Made by a program: the position numbers and the translations under genes. Below are positions 1 to 6,821 of a stretch of 64,000 nt of DNA, piece by piece. Under the pieces are notes generated by a model that was given only the letters and a program-made list of their open reading frames with translations, did not search any database and was not told the origin of the DNA. Position 1 is the first letter of the stretch, and every line of letters begins with the position of its first letter. Origin of the DNA: Rathayibacter sp. VKM Ac-2879 (GTDB taxonomy: Bacteria > Actinomycetota > Actinomycetes > Actinomycetales > Microbacteriaceae); contig NZ_JADKSO010000005.1 of assembly GCF_015351245.1 (NCBI RefSeq), positions 124,001-188,000 on the forward strand. The letters are read 5' to 3'.

Positions 1-1
1 G

Positions 2-532
2 CGGTTCACGGCGATGGCGTTGCACTGGATGGCGGACGATCAGGGGCGCCTGGCGGCGTCCCCGCGGAAGATCTGGGCGGAGCTGTACCTCGAGGACGAG
101 TCGACATCGGAGAGCGACGTGGAGACACATCTGCTGCGCCTGGCCGAGATCGGGTATCTGTGCCTGTTCGAGGTGGCGGGCCGGCCGTACTTGGCGCTGG
201 CGAAGCTGTCGACGATCACGCACCCGAACCGGTCGGAGCTGCCCGACCCGCCCCCGCAACCCTGGGAGGCACCTGCTCATGCGCTGGGCAGAACCTTTCA
301 TGCGGGACGCATGGCTATAGGGGGAGGGGGGGAACAGGGGGAGGGAACCGGGGGAGCCAGTCCGAACACGCTCCCCGACAGCGACCTCGAGAACCTGCCG
401 TCCCCGTTCTGCGACGAGCACCAGCCGAGGGGAGCGGGCAAGGGCGTGAAGTGCCAGGCCTGCGGGGATGCCCGGATGTACCACCGCACGCTCTCCGACG
501 AGAGAGCCGCCCGACTCCACCAGCCCGACTGA
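2..532 (+). CDS. Phage-type winged-helix/zinc-ribbon protein, 5' partial
   Basis: The reading frame is open from base 2, so the true start lies left of the window; the ATG at 14 is internal (the frame reads RFTA-MALHWMADD). The N-terminal ~80 residues resemble the small helix-turn-helix proteins of actinophages, in which a short winged-helix domain follows a phrase like ALHWMADDQGR. A Gly-rich linker of about 20 residues follows, and then a C-terminal zinc-ribbon-like segment with CDEH and CQAC pairs. It heads a run of tightly packed plus-strand genes. The role is probably DNA binding in phage replication or regulation. This is family resemblance only; no specific function can be assigned. 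Confidence 0.55.
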   Translation, partial: RFTAMALHWMADDQGRLAASPRKIWAELYLEDESTSESDVETHLLRLAEIGYLCLFEVAGRPYLALAKLSTITHPNRSELPDPPPQPWEAPAHALGRTFHAGRMAIGGGGEQGEGTGGASPNTLPDSDLENLPSPFCDEHQPRGAGKGVKCQACGDARMYHRTLSDERAARLHQPD

Positions 533-581
533 CAAGGGTCGACCATCAACAGCCCAGCGCCACCCGATCGGAGGACCGACC

Positions 582-833
582 ATGCCGAACCACATCGACA
601 CCGGAGAGCGCTGCGAGCGCCACGTCGGGGAGGCGTTCCCACCCCGCTGCTACGACTGCGCGGCGCTCGCCGCTGGGGCCGCCGCGCCCCCTGCCGTCAA
701 GCCCGCGGCCGCCCCTTTCGTCGGCTGCTACGCCGCCATCGAGTGCGAGCGTCATCCCGGGTACTTCCTGCCGTGTGATCGCTGCTGGCGGGATGCTCAC
801 GCGGTCGATGCGGCGTCGGTCGTCGCCGCGTGA
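582..833 (+). CDS. Small double zinc-ribbon protein (phage-type)
   Basis: An 83-residue protein. The ATG at 582 is preceded by a GGAGG at about 570-574, which decides it over the in-frame upstream ATG at 468. It carries two similar Cys/His modules, CERH...CYDC near residues 10-25 and CERH...CDRC near residues 57-72, so it probably binds two zinc ions and looks like an internal duplication. Its stop overlaps the GTG of the next gene. Small ribbons like this are common in actinophage replication regions. The biochemical role is unknown. Confidence 0.6.
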   Translation: MPNHIDTGERCERHVGEAFPPRCYDCAALAAGAAAPPAVKPAAAPFVGCYAAIECERHPGYFLPCDRCWRDAHAVDAASVVAA

Positions 834-1747
834 CGGGCGGGGCGACCTGTTATCGCGGGTGCGTGCGCCGGGGGACGGAGTCGGACGAGGAGCCGGAGCT
901 GCTGGGCGCCCGTCATGGGGCGTTCTGCGATCGGTGCTTCCTGCGGACGCGCGACGCGCTGCGGACGGTGGCTCAGGTGGCTGCGCACGTGGCGACGATG
1001 GTGGGCATGAAGTCGGGGGACCCGGGGGGCTCGGGCGTGCGCGCGGCGCGGAAGGAGGCGCCGCTGCCCCTGAACGTGCAGGCGTTCGACGATCTGAACC
1101 TGATGTACGAGACGCTGGTGCAGTTCTCGGGCCTCTTCGCCGCGCATCTGCGATTGCGCCGTCCGCCGGCGGCCCTGTTCGCGTGGCGGAACGCGACCGG
1201 CCGGGTGAAGGGCTTCCCTGCTGGGGTGTCGTCGTGGTCGGCGGAGCACGAGACGCAGCTGCAGGCGCAGTGGCTCGGCCACTACCTCGACGCGATCTTC
1301 GTCTCGGCGAGCGCCGACGAGTTCGTCGACGTCCTCGATTTCATGATCGACGAGGTCGCGCACTTCCGGTCGATCGCTGCGCGCTGGCCGCAGACCTGGG
1401 GAGCTCGGTACTCGCGGATGCCCCATCAGCGGATCGGGAATCGCGAGCTGACGGTCGAGGAGACGATCGCGTTTCATCGAGGCGGCGTCATGCCGGACAC
1501 CGCGGAGGGGATCGTCTCGTGCTGGCGGGGACCGAATCGGCAGGCGATTGCCGTCTGTCCGCCGACGCAGGAAGGTGCGCCGATGCGCATTCACTGCGAG
1601 GTGTGCGGGCACGAGTGGTCGGAGAGCGAGTACGAGGCCGATCTGCTGCGGTTCGACGACATGCAGCGCGAGCTGGACAGCTCGAGCGCCGTAACCGATC
1701 ACCTCGTGCGGAAGTACCGCGACCTGCTCGACCTGATCGCCAAGTGA
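830..1747 (+). CDS. Phage-type hypothetical protein with terminal zinc ribbons
   Basis: A 305-residue protein starting at a GTG that overlaps the previous stop (GTGA), which indicates translational coupling. The N-terminus has a Cys-rich cluster (CYRGC and CDRC, residues 7-36). The middle is helical with many Trp and Arg residues. Residues ~250-265 carry another ribbon (CPP...HCEVCGHEW). Proteins of this layout are frequent in actinophage genomes as unnamed conserved proteins. I do not recognise an enzymatic motif. Confidence 0.6.
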   Translation: MTGGATCYRGCVRRGTESDEEPELLGARHGAFCDRCFLRTRDALRTVAQVAAHVATMVGMKSGDPGGSGVRAARKEAPLPLNVQAFDDLNLMYETLVQFSGLFAAHLRLRRPPAALFAWRNATGRVKGFPAGVSSWSAEHETQLQAQWLGHYLDAIFVSASADEFVDVLDFMIDEVAHFRSIAARWPQTWGARYSRMPHQRIGNRELTVEETIAFHRGGVMPDTAEGIVSCWRGPNRQAIAVCPPTQEGAPMRIHCEVCGHEWSESEYEADLLRFDDMQRELDSSSAVTDHLVRKYRDLLDLIAK

Positions 1748-1816
1748 CGGCGCTCGCCGGGGTGCGTGACCGTGACCCGTCGTCGTCGGCCGCGCGGTAC
1801 GCCTTTCGGGCGCGCG

Positions 1817-1847
1817 GGGTGTCGGTACTGCCGACACCCTCAGTACC
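1817..1847 (+). promoter_or_regulatory. Two mutually exclusive hairpins before the winged-helix gene
   Basis: GGGTGTCGG (1817-1825) pairs perfectly with CCGACACCC (1831-1839) across a 5-nt loop. GGTACTG (1824-1830) can instead pair perfectly with CAGTACC (1841-1847). The two stems share bases, so only one can form. They lie in the 151-bp gap between two plus-strand genes. There is no T tract, so a simple terminator is less likely than an operator or an RNA switch. Confidence 0.45.
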
Positions 1848-1898
1848 GCTTAGCCCACCGTCAGGGGTGCGCAGCAGTTCGTACCCTCTGGTGGCCCG

Positions 1899-2177
1899 AT
1901 GAGCGCGGCGGATGAGCGGCGGGCGTGGTCGCTGGCGCTGGGCGCGGATCCGCTGCTGACGCCGACTGCGCGATTCGTGCTGGTGTACCTCGGGCACGTG
2001 GCGGAGTACGGGCGGGCGGTGTCGAGCGTCCCGGCGATCGCGAAGGCGCTCGGCCTGTCATCGTTCGCGATCGAGGGTGGCGTCCGAGAGCTGATCGCCA
2101 AGGGTGTAATCGCTCGCCGGGGGCTCGGCACTCGTGGGCGACGTGAGTATCGGATCCTCGGGAAGGGGGAGGCATGA
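1899..2177 (+). CDS. Small winged-helix DNA-binding protein
   Basis: A 92-residue protein starting at ATG 1899. It has a compact winged-helix pattern: a helix from LLTPTARFVLVYLGHVAEY, a recognition segment VSSVPAIAKALGLSSFAIEGG, and a basic wing ending in RRGLGTRGRREYRIL. This resembles replication-initiator or MarR/GntR-like N-terminal domains in phages. Its stop overlaps the ATG of the next gene. It is preceded by the hairpin pair at 1817-1847, which could be its control site. The specific DNA target is unknown. Confidence 0.6.
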   Translation: MSAADERRAWSLALGADPLLTPTARFVLVYLGHVAEYGRAVSSVPAIAKALGLSSFAIEGGVRELIAKGVIARRGLGTRGRREYRILGKGEA

Positions 2178-2524
2178 GGGCAGGTCACGGTGAGGTGTCT
2201 CTCTCCGAGGAGGCGGCGCGGTGGCGGCGATCGTTCCGGGCGGAGCAGCGGCGCCATGAGGCGACGGCTGACGCTCTGCGCACCGCGAACCGGATGCTGC
2301 TCGGCCTATGGCTGCGGGGGAGGCTCCGCGACCCGTCCGACTTCGACCACAGCATCGGGCTCGACACGGTAACGGACGAACTGGGCCGGATCGACTGGCG
2401 CCTCGTGTCGTCGCGCATCGACCAGCTGATCGACGCGAAGCCGCACTACGCCGCGCCGGCCGGAGATGCCTCGTCGCCGGCGGGGACTCGTGCCATAGAG
2501 TGGTTCTCGATCGATCAGGTGTGA
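2174..2524 (+). CDS. Hypothetical protein, coupled to winged-helix gene
   Basis: A 116-residue protein whose ATG overlaps the upstream stop (ATGA). The N-terminal ~45 residues form a charged amphipathic helix rich in Arg, Glu and Ala (probable coiled coil). The rest is acidic and helical (DELGRIDWRLVSSRIDQLIDA). I recognise no family. Coupling to the winged-helix gene suggests that the two work together or are at least co-expressed. Confidence 0.5.
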   Translation: MRAGHGEVSLSEEAARWRRSFRAEQRRHEATADALRTANRMLLGLWLRGRLRDPSDFDHSIGLDTVTDELGRIDWRLVSSRIDQLIDAKPHYAAPAGDASSPAGTRAIEWFSIDQV

Positions 2525-2588
2525 GCCAGGGGCCGCCGAATCGGTCACGGAGCCCAGGGGGCAGCGCGGAAGAGGCCAGGGGCCGCCG
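2525..2588 (+). repeat. 14-bp direct repeat in a phage-type intergenic gap
   Basis: GCCAGGGGCCGCCG occurs at 2525-2538 and again, identically, at 2575-2588, 50 bp apart, in the 93-bp gap between two genes. Such iterated sites in phage intergenic DNA can be protein-binding sites. Chance is not excluded in DNA this GC-rich. Confidence 0.35.
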
Positions 2589-2617
2589 CGGGACCTTGAT
2601 CCCTCTTGGAGCTCCCA

Positions 2618-2971
2618 GTGACTCGCTCACTCCACTCGATGCACCACGCTGCGGCCGGCCCGCGCGCGTCGGAGCGCATCAACCAGGCATTCATCTCCAC
2701 CCGCCTCCACCCGGCGCCGCGCGCGGCCGCGGCGCCGGTGACGCGCAAGGACTTCACAGACCGGCTCGGACTGCCGGAGACGGCCACGAACGCCGAGGTG
2801 CTCGACGCCGTCGACAAGGCGGCCGCAAAGCGCGGCGCGTCGCGTCCGGCGTCGGAGGAGGATGCGCTCTACGCGCTCGCCTTCGGCGGCAGCGACGCGC
2901 AGACCGCCCGCTCGCAGCCGTCCGGCCAGTCGGCCGATGACGAGCTCTACGCACTTGCGTTCGGCCGATGA
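2618..2971 (+). CDS. Phage-type protein with two LYALAFG motifs
   Basis: The GTG at 2618 is chosen because a GGAG lies 6 nt upstream; the frame stays open to 2606. The product has 117 residues. A short helical domain (TRKDFTDRLGLPETATNAEVLDAVDKAA) resembles the linker helices of Mu-like phage protease/scaffold proteins. Two tandem copies of [DE]-x-LYALAFG follow, one near residue 90 and one at the extreme C-terminus. The C-terminal copy looks like a docking or capsid-addressing peptide, but that is speculative. The ATG of the next gene overlaps its stop. Confidence 0.5.
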   Translation: MTRSLHSMHHAAAGPRASERINQAFISTRLHPAPRAAAAPVTRKDFTDRLGLPETATNAEVLDAVDKAAAKRGASRPASEEDALYALAFGGSDAQTARSQPSGQSADDELYALAFGR

Positions 2972-3165
2972 GCGGCCCGAACGGCTACATCCTCGGCCGC
3001 GCCCGGTTCGAGGTCGTCGCGCCCTGCGTCGTGGTGGCGCTCGCCGATGGCGGGCAGAAGTACGTGTACCGCGGCGTGCCCGTGCCCCTGGACGCGCTGC
3101 CGTCGCATGTGGCTCACCTGCTCGATATCGGCGCGATCCGCTCGGTGAACGGAGCGGCAGCATGA
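2968..3165 (+). CDS. Small phage-type protein (65 aa)
   Basis: Starts at an ATG overlapping the previous stop. It has a short beta-rich body (YILGRARFEVVAPCVVVALADGG) and ends with a helix of the form LPSHVAHLLDIGAI. That ending resembles small actinophage proteins found among structural genes, where a DE-x-AHLLxxGAI phrase recurs. Its stop is itself overlapped by the next ATG, so three genes in a row are coupled. Function unknown. Confidence 0.5.
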   Translation: MSGPNGYILGRARFEVVAPCVVVALADGGQKYVYRGVPVPLDALPSHVAHLLDIGAIRSVNGAAA

Positions 3166-3989
3166 ATTGGACCGACCTGCACCGCTTCGCCCTGAGCTGC
3201 CGCTCCGCGGGGGTTGAGGCGCCGGCCGCTGTCGAACGCGGCCTGGCGCTCGTCGCGGCCATCAACGCCCACGAGCGGGCCGACACCGGCCCGCTGCTCA
3301 GCCTGACGGAGGACGAGGTCAAGGATCGCGTGACGCAGCTGTCGATCCGCGAGCACGACCGCGATGGCCGCGCCTCCCTGCGAGGCATGCAGCCCGGTAT
3401 CGATCACGTGACCAAGCAGCTGGCCGGCGAGGTGCGAGCGGCTGCTCTGCCGGACCTCGAGGAGATCATCGCCACGCTGCGCCCGCGTTTCGATGAGCAC
3501 GCCGCGCACTTGGTGGAGGCCGCGACGGTCTACGGCTTCACCTACGACACCACCTCCGATGAGGTGATCGACCTCGCCGACGAGCGGGCAAGCGCCGCCT
3601 GGCGTGCCGTCCCGAAGGCGTGGGGCGCGCTCGCGCCGATCGTGTCGCTGCGCATCGCCATGTCGACCCTGTTCGATGTCAGCCCCAACAAGGCGGAAGT
3701 GCGCGCGGCCTCGTTCCCGCGCACGCCGCGCAGCGAACCGACCAACTACTCGGTGTGCTTCGCGGCCGGCGACAACTGGTCACTAGACCGCGGCTACTAC
3801 GTCGAAGGAAAGACGGTCGGTCACCTCGACTGGCTCGCGCTCGCCGGGGGAGGGCTGCGACTCAACAGCCCCGACGAGGTCCGGGCCAAGCTCGACGCGC
3901 GCGGAATCGGTGCGCTGCCGGCGCCCGGGCTGCCTCAGGAGCCGGCCGACCCGCTCGACGTCGTCTACCCCTCGTTCCCGCCGTCCTGA
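3162..3989 (+). CDS. Hypothetical protein, last gene of coupled phage-type run
   Basis: A 275-residue protein starting at ATG 3162 (ATGA overlap). It is mostly helical in the first 200 residues. A moderately hydrophobic stretch WGALAPIVSLRIAMSTLF near residue 155 is probably buried rather than membrane-spanning. The Pro-rich C-terminus ends in VVYPSFPPS. No family is recognised. A perfect 17-bp hairpin directly after the stop suggests that the transcription unit ends here. Confidence 0.5.
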   Translation: MNWTDLHRFALSCRSAGVEAPAAVERGLALVAAINAHERADTGPLLSLTEDEVKDRVTQLSIREHDRDGRASLRGMQPGIDHVTKQLAGEVRAAALPDLEEIIATLRPRFDEHAAHLVEAATVYGFTYDTTSDEVIDLADERASAAWRAVPKAWGALAPIVSLRIAMSTLFDVSPNKAEVRAASFPRTPRSEPTNYSVCFAAGDNWSLDRGYYVEGKTVGHLDWLALAGGGLRLNSPDEVRAKLDARGIGALPAPGLPQEPADPLDVVYPSFPPS

Positions 3990-3990
3990 C

Positions 3991-4034
3991 GCAGCACCCC
4001 GATCGCCAGAAGATCCAGGCGATCGGGGTGCTGC
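3991..4034 (+). terminator. Perfect 17-bp hairpin after phage-type operon
   Basis: GCAGCACCCCGATCGCC (3991-4007) is perfectly complementary to 4018-4034 across a 10-nt loop. It starts 2 nt after the stop codon at 3989. There is no T tract downstream, which is common for actinobacterial terminators. It could act from either strand. Confidence 0.7.
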
Positions 4035-4136
4035 CCACCTCCCGCGCCGGTCCTGGCGCTTCTCTCTCCACGCGAATCCGGCCCTCACGCGAATTGATTC
4101 ACGCGAAATCACTCCAATTGAACGGATCAGTCACCG

Positions 4137-4655
4137 ATGTCTCGACGACGCAAGCCCTGCGGCACCTACGCCGCCTACCGCAGGCACCTGCAGGACGGAT
4201 CGCCTGTCGACGCAGCCTGCCAACGCGCGCAGCGCGACCACGACGCAGGCGTCCGAAACAGGCCGTTCGAGCACGCGCAGCGGCGCCAGCTCGGACCGAC
4301 GACAGCGACGCCTCCCACGCCGCCCCCCGCAGCGCCGGCCGCGGGTGGATCAGGGGTGCAAACCTCGCACATCCCCACGCCCGCGCCGGTCTCTGACCTT
4401 GCACTCCTCGCGCGGGGCGGGTGGGACGAGATGAGTCCGCCAGAGCGCTACGCGCGCTGTCTAGTCGATATGAGCATCTTCGTGCACCGCGAAGATCTTT
4501 TCGCTGTCGTCGACCTCGCCTGGGAGCTCGACGACATCCTCGACGACTGGTGCCACGCCGTGGCCGACCAGATGCGAGCGGGCGGGCTTGAGGTGCCGGA
4601 CTGGTTGGTCGAGCGCCTTGGGGAGGCGGACGCACGCGAGCCGCGGTCAGACTGA
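4137..4655 (+). CDS. Protein with N-terminal CGT-x-x-AYxRHL zinc-binding-like motif
   Basis: A 172-residue protein from ATG 4137. The N-terminus (KPCGTYAAYRRHLQDGSPVDAAC...HD) matches a recurring actinobacterial/actinophage motif in which C-G-T, Y-x-R-H and a later Cys probably bind zinc. A Pro/Ala-rich linker (residues 55-75) leads to an acidic helical C-terminal domain (residues 95-165) containing DLAWELDDILDDWCHAVADQM. The motif family is known only from hypothetical mobile-element proteins. It directly precedes the toxin gene. Confidence 0.5.
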   Translation: MSRRRKPCGTYAAYRRHLQDGSPVDAACQRAQRDHDAGVRNRPFEHAQRRQLGPTTATPPTPPPAAPAAGGSGVQTSHIPTPAPVSDLALLARGGWDEMSPPERYARCLVDMSIFVHREDLFAVVDLAWELDDILDDWCHAVADQMRAGGLEVPDWLVERLGEADAREPRSD

Positions 4656-4724
4656 GGCGGCTCGGCAGCGTAATCGTCAGTTCGAGCTCGCGGCTAGAAC
4701 GCGCGCTGTGTCGGAAGTGCTCGC

Positions 4725-4730
4725 TAGCAT
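4725..4730 (+). promoter_or_regulatory. -10 box for leaderless toxin transcript
   Basis: TAGCAT lies exactly 6 nt before the ATG at 4737, the spacing at which transcription would begin on the start codon. The same arrangement recurs before several other genes in this window, which strengthens the reading. Confidence 0.5.
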
Positions 4731-4736
4731 GCGCGG

Positions 4737-5228
4737 ATGGGGAATCAGTGGCGCTCGCCGTTGGAGTCGCGATGCACGACGCCGCGGGCCGAGCCGATGA
4801 CATGGCTCGACTACGTCGACGACGGCGCGCCATCGGTCGCCGCCTTCGCGTCCTGGTTGTCTCAGCTGCACCCCTCCGTTCGGCGCGACCTCGTCGTCAA
4901 GATCGACGCGCTCAGGGCGCTCGCGGCAGCCGGCGACATCGTCATCTCCGGAGACGACGCAGTCGACCAGCTCGCCGCCATCCGTGCCGACCCGGATCTC
5001 TACGAGCTGCGGTGGACGCTGCTGACGAAAGTGGTGAGGCAGTACCACGGCGAACCACCCGAGGACGGCGACCTGCTGGTCGCGCTGCACATGCACATCA
5101 AGGGAGACACGACGCTGCTGCGCCGTGGAGGCCAGCGCCGAATAAGCAACCAGCCGGCCGAAATCGCTCGCGCTGTTCGCCGCTACCGCGACGGCCACGA
5201 GTCAGCATGGACCACTGACAGGGGGTGA
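4737..5228 (+). CDS. HigB/RelE-superfamily (Gp49-like) toxin
   Basis: A 163-residue protein. Residues ~22-155 follow the pattern of phage Gp49-like HigB toxins: an N-terminal WLDYVDDG strand, a helical part, a central LYELRW strand, then ALHMHIKG and NQPAEIARAVRRYRDG. In this family these correspond to the core strands and the C-terminal helix of an mRNA-cutting RelE fold. The start at 4737 is favoured by the leaderless -10 box; ATG 4800 is an alternative. It is followed 45 bp later by an XRE protein, the usual toxin-antitoxin order for HigBA. Toxicity and target are inferred. Confidence 0.7.
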   Translation: MGNQWRSPLESRCTTPRAEPMTWLDYVDDGAPSVAAFASWLSQLHPSVRRDLVVKIDALRALAAAGDIVISGDDAVDQLAAIRADPDLYELRWTLLTKVVRQYHGEPPEDGDLLVALHMHIKGDTTLLRRGGQRRISNQPAEIARAVRRYRDGHESAWTTDRG

Positions 5229-5239
5229 GACAACCCGTA

Positions 5240-5267
5240 CACAACCCCATGGTTGTGCCCCTATCAT
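5240..5267 (+). promoter_or_regulatory. Operator-like palindrome and -10 box before antitoxin
   Basis: CACAACC (5240-5246) and GGTTGTG (5251-5257) form a perfect 7-bp inverted repeat around CCAT. A further ACAACCC half-site sits at 5230-5236. TATCAT at 5262-5267 lies exactly 6 nt before the antitoxin ATG. This predicts a second, leaderless promoter inside the module, with the repeat over its -35 region. The XRE protein itself is the natural candidate to bind it. Confidence 0.55.
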
Positions 5268-5273
5268 CCATAC

Positions 5274-5738
5274 ATGCCTAGCCTCAGCGAGCTTTTTGCC
5301 GACGTCCGACGCTCCGCCGGGTACCGCAGCGCCAGAGAGATGGCAGACGGCGACTACCGCCTGATCTTCGACCTCGTAAAGGTCCGCAAGCGACGAGGCC
5401 TGCGGCAGCGCGACGTCGCCGAGGCGCTCGGCGTCTCCCAGCAGGCCGTCTCGAAGATCGAGCACTACGACTCGGATCCGCGCCTCTCCACCATCCGCAT
5501 GTACGCCACCGCCATCGGCGCCGTCGTCAGCCATGATGTGCGCATGGACGTCGACCAGCCCGTCGCTGTGCCGTCGACGACGGTCGATCACCGCGACCGG
5601 TTCACGTTTGTGGGTTTCGCCTTCGACTCTCATGACCGTTCGACGCCGTTCCTCCCCGGCGTCTACCTCACCAATGGTCTTGATGGCCGTCCCGAGTGGG
5701 CTCGCGAGAGCGACGCCGAACGCGAGCTGGTTGGCTGA
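5274..5738 (+). CDS. XRE-family antitoxin with C-terminal extension
   Basis: A 154-residue protein. The ATG at 5274 is preferred over the ATG at 5253 because of the TATCAT box 6 nt upstream. Residues ~28-83 form a classic XRE helix-turn-helix (RQRDVAEALGVSQQAVSKIEHYD). Residues 90-154 are an extension absent from minimal HigA antitoxins, with exposed aromatic and hydrophobic residues (RFTFVGFAFD, PFLPGVYL, PEWARE). In toxin-antitoxin-chaperone systems such an extension is the chaperone-addiction region. The stop overlaps the next ATG (ATGA/TGATG). It probably neutralises the upstream toxin and represses the operon. Confidence 0.72.
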   Translation: MPSLSELFADVRRSAGYRSAREMADGDYRLIFDLVKVRKRRGLRQRDVAEALGVSQQAVSKIEHYDSDPRLSTIRMYATAIGAVVSHDVRMDVDQPVAVPSTTVDHRDRFTFVGFAFDSHDRSTPFLPGVYLTNGLDGRPEWARESDAERELVG

Positions 5739-6160
5739 TGGATCGTCGCTTCGCTGTCGACAACGTCGACGTAATCCAAGTGCGCGCATCGATTGGCGGC
5801 AGCGAGCCGCACCTGCAGTACAACGTGACCTACGAGCCCAAGTCCCGCCCCTCGGAGCTGGGTAGCTTCTATCCCGTGGTCGCGTCCCTGCACGCTGCCG
5901 ATGAGGACGGCTGGGGAGATGTGAGTATCGGGGCCTTTCTCTTGCCGCTCGGAGAGGTGCCAGACGGCATCCCGCTCAGCGAGGTGCTTGCTGACGACGC
6001 AGCGATCGAGACTCTTTACGACATCGCACGCACGCACTTGCGACACGTCCTTGCCACGGTTGGTTGCCTCACCCAGTTGCCGAAGCAGGCTCCCGAGGCT
6101 GAATTCTCGGAGCAGGACGGCGTCGTACAGGAAACCGAGCCTGACGAACCGACGAGCTGA
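5738..6160 (+). CDS. SecB-like chaperone of a putative TAC module
   Basis: A 140-residue protein, translationally coupled to the antitoxin (TGATG). The pattern fits a SecB-like fold: paired N-terminal strands (VDVIQVRASI, LQYNVTYEP), a further strand pair, and a helix IETLYDIARTHLRHVLATVG followed by LPKQAPEAEF. The last part corresponds in layout to the C-terminal helix and LPxxxP turn of SecB proteins. Position decides the call: toxin, antitoxin with extension, then chaperone is the order of the Mycobacterium tuberculosis higB1-higA1-secB system. Overall identity to SecB looks low, so this rests on pattern and context. The alternative is an unrelated TA-associated protein. Confidence 0.5.
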   Translation: MDRRFAVDNVDVIQVRASIGGSEPHLQYNVTYEPKSRPSELGSFYPVVASLHAADEDGWGDVSIGAFLLPLGEVPDGIPLSEVLADDAAIETLYDIARTHLRHVLATVGCLTQLPKQAPEAEFSEQDGVVQETEPDEPTS

Positions 6161-6249
6161 CAGAACGAGGTCTCGACCGGCGGCGAGCGCATCGAAGAGG
6201 AAGCGCAGAACCTGCCCTCGCGCGTGGCGGCCCGAACGACCTTCCTAGC

Positions 6250-6255
6250 TACGGT
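6250..6255 (+). promoter_or_regulatory. -10 box for leaderless excisionase-like gene
   Basis: TACGGT ends 6 nt before the GTG at 6262. This favours 6262 over the in-frame GTG at 6256, which would leave no spacer after the -10 box. Confidence 0.45.
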
Positions 6256-6261
6256 GTGCCC

Positions 6262-6624
6262 GTGAGCTCGAGCATTGAAGACATCATCCGGAAAGTCGTG
6301 CGCGAGGAAATCCAGCGCACCGTGCCTGCGATCGTCGCGGGCGTGGTGGCGCGCGTGCAAGATCTTCAACCGCCTCCGCCCTCGCCAGTTTCTATCCCGC
6401 TCCATCTCACGGTCAACGACGCGGCCCCGATCGCTCTCCGACACCCGGAGACGATCAGAGGCGCCCTCCGGGACGGCAGCCTGCACGGCGCTCAACCCTC
6501 GAGGAGAGCGCCTTGGCGCATTCGGCGTGACTGCCTCGTTAGCTGGATCGAAGGACGCCCCTGCCAGCATCAGGAGGCGGAGAAGTCAGCACGACGCCGA
6601 CCCGAGAGACGGAGCCGAGCGTGA
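6262..6624 (+). CDS. Excisionase-like helix-turn-helix protein
   Basis: A 120-residue protein. The N-terminal 35 residues form a helix (SSSIEDIIRKVVREEIQRTVPAIVAGVVARV). The C-terminal half reads LTVNDAAPIALRHPETIRGALRDGSLHGAQ...WRIRRDCLVSWIEG, the standard MerR/Xis-type DNA-binding fold of excisionases from integrative elements and phages. It would bend DNA at attachment sites or regulate the element. No integrase is visible within 1 kb, so it may be a control protein rather than a true recombination directionality factor. The next gene overlaps it (GTGATG). Confidence 0.65.
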   Translation: MSSSIEDIIRKVVREEIQRTVPAIVAGVVARVQDLQPPPPSPVSIPLHLTVNDAAPIALRHPETIRGALRDGSLHGAQPSRRAPWRIRRDCLVSWIEGRPCQHQEAEKSARRRPERRSRA

Positions 6625-6821
6625 TGCCGACGCGAGAGGAGTGCATCAAGCGAGCGGCCGGCATCCTCGCGCGCGCGGCGCTGCGGATAGAACAGGAAGC
6701 GTCAGACGCGCGCATAGCCGCTCAGTCCGCAGCCAGTCCGCAAGAAGTCCGCAACGGGGCGATTCCCGGCAACATCAGCCAACAACTGGATCCGCGTAAT
6801 GACGCGGATCTCAGCTGTTGA
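6621..6821 (+). CDS. Small hypothetical protein after excisionase-like gene
   Basis: A 66-residue protein (GTG 6621 overlapping the upstream stop, or ATG 6624). An N-terminal helix (TREECIKRAAGILARAALRIEQEAS) leads into a low-complexity tail whose last 14 codons coincide with a long DNA hairpin (6780-6820). Coupling to the excisionase-like gene is the only clue to its role. The tail may be coding only because the hairpin happens to be open in this frame. Confidence 0.45.
   Translation: MMPTREECIKRAAGILARAALRIEQEASDARIAAQSAASPQEVRNGAIPGNISQQLDPRNDADLSC
6780..6820 (+). terminator. Long two-part inverted repeat at end of accessory block
   Basis: GATCCGCGT (6789-6797) pairs perfectly with ACGCGGATC (6802-6810) over a 4-nt loop. 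The flanking CAACAACTG (6780-6788) pairs with CAGCTGTTG (6812-6820) except for one mismatch, giving a stem of about 18 bp with a 1-nt bulge. It overlaps the end of the last accessory gene and has no T tract. It could be a terminator or part of a recombination site at the edge of the element. Confidence 0.5.
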
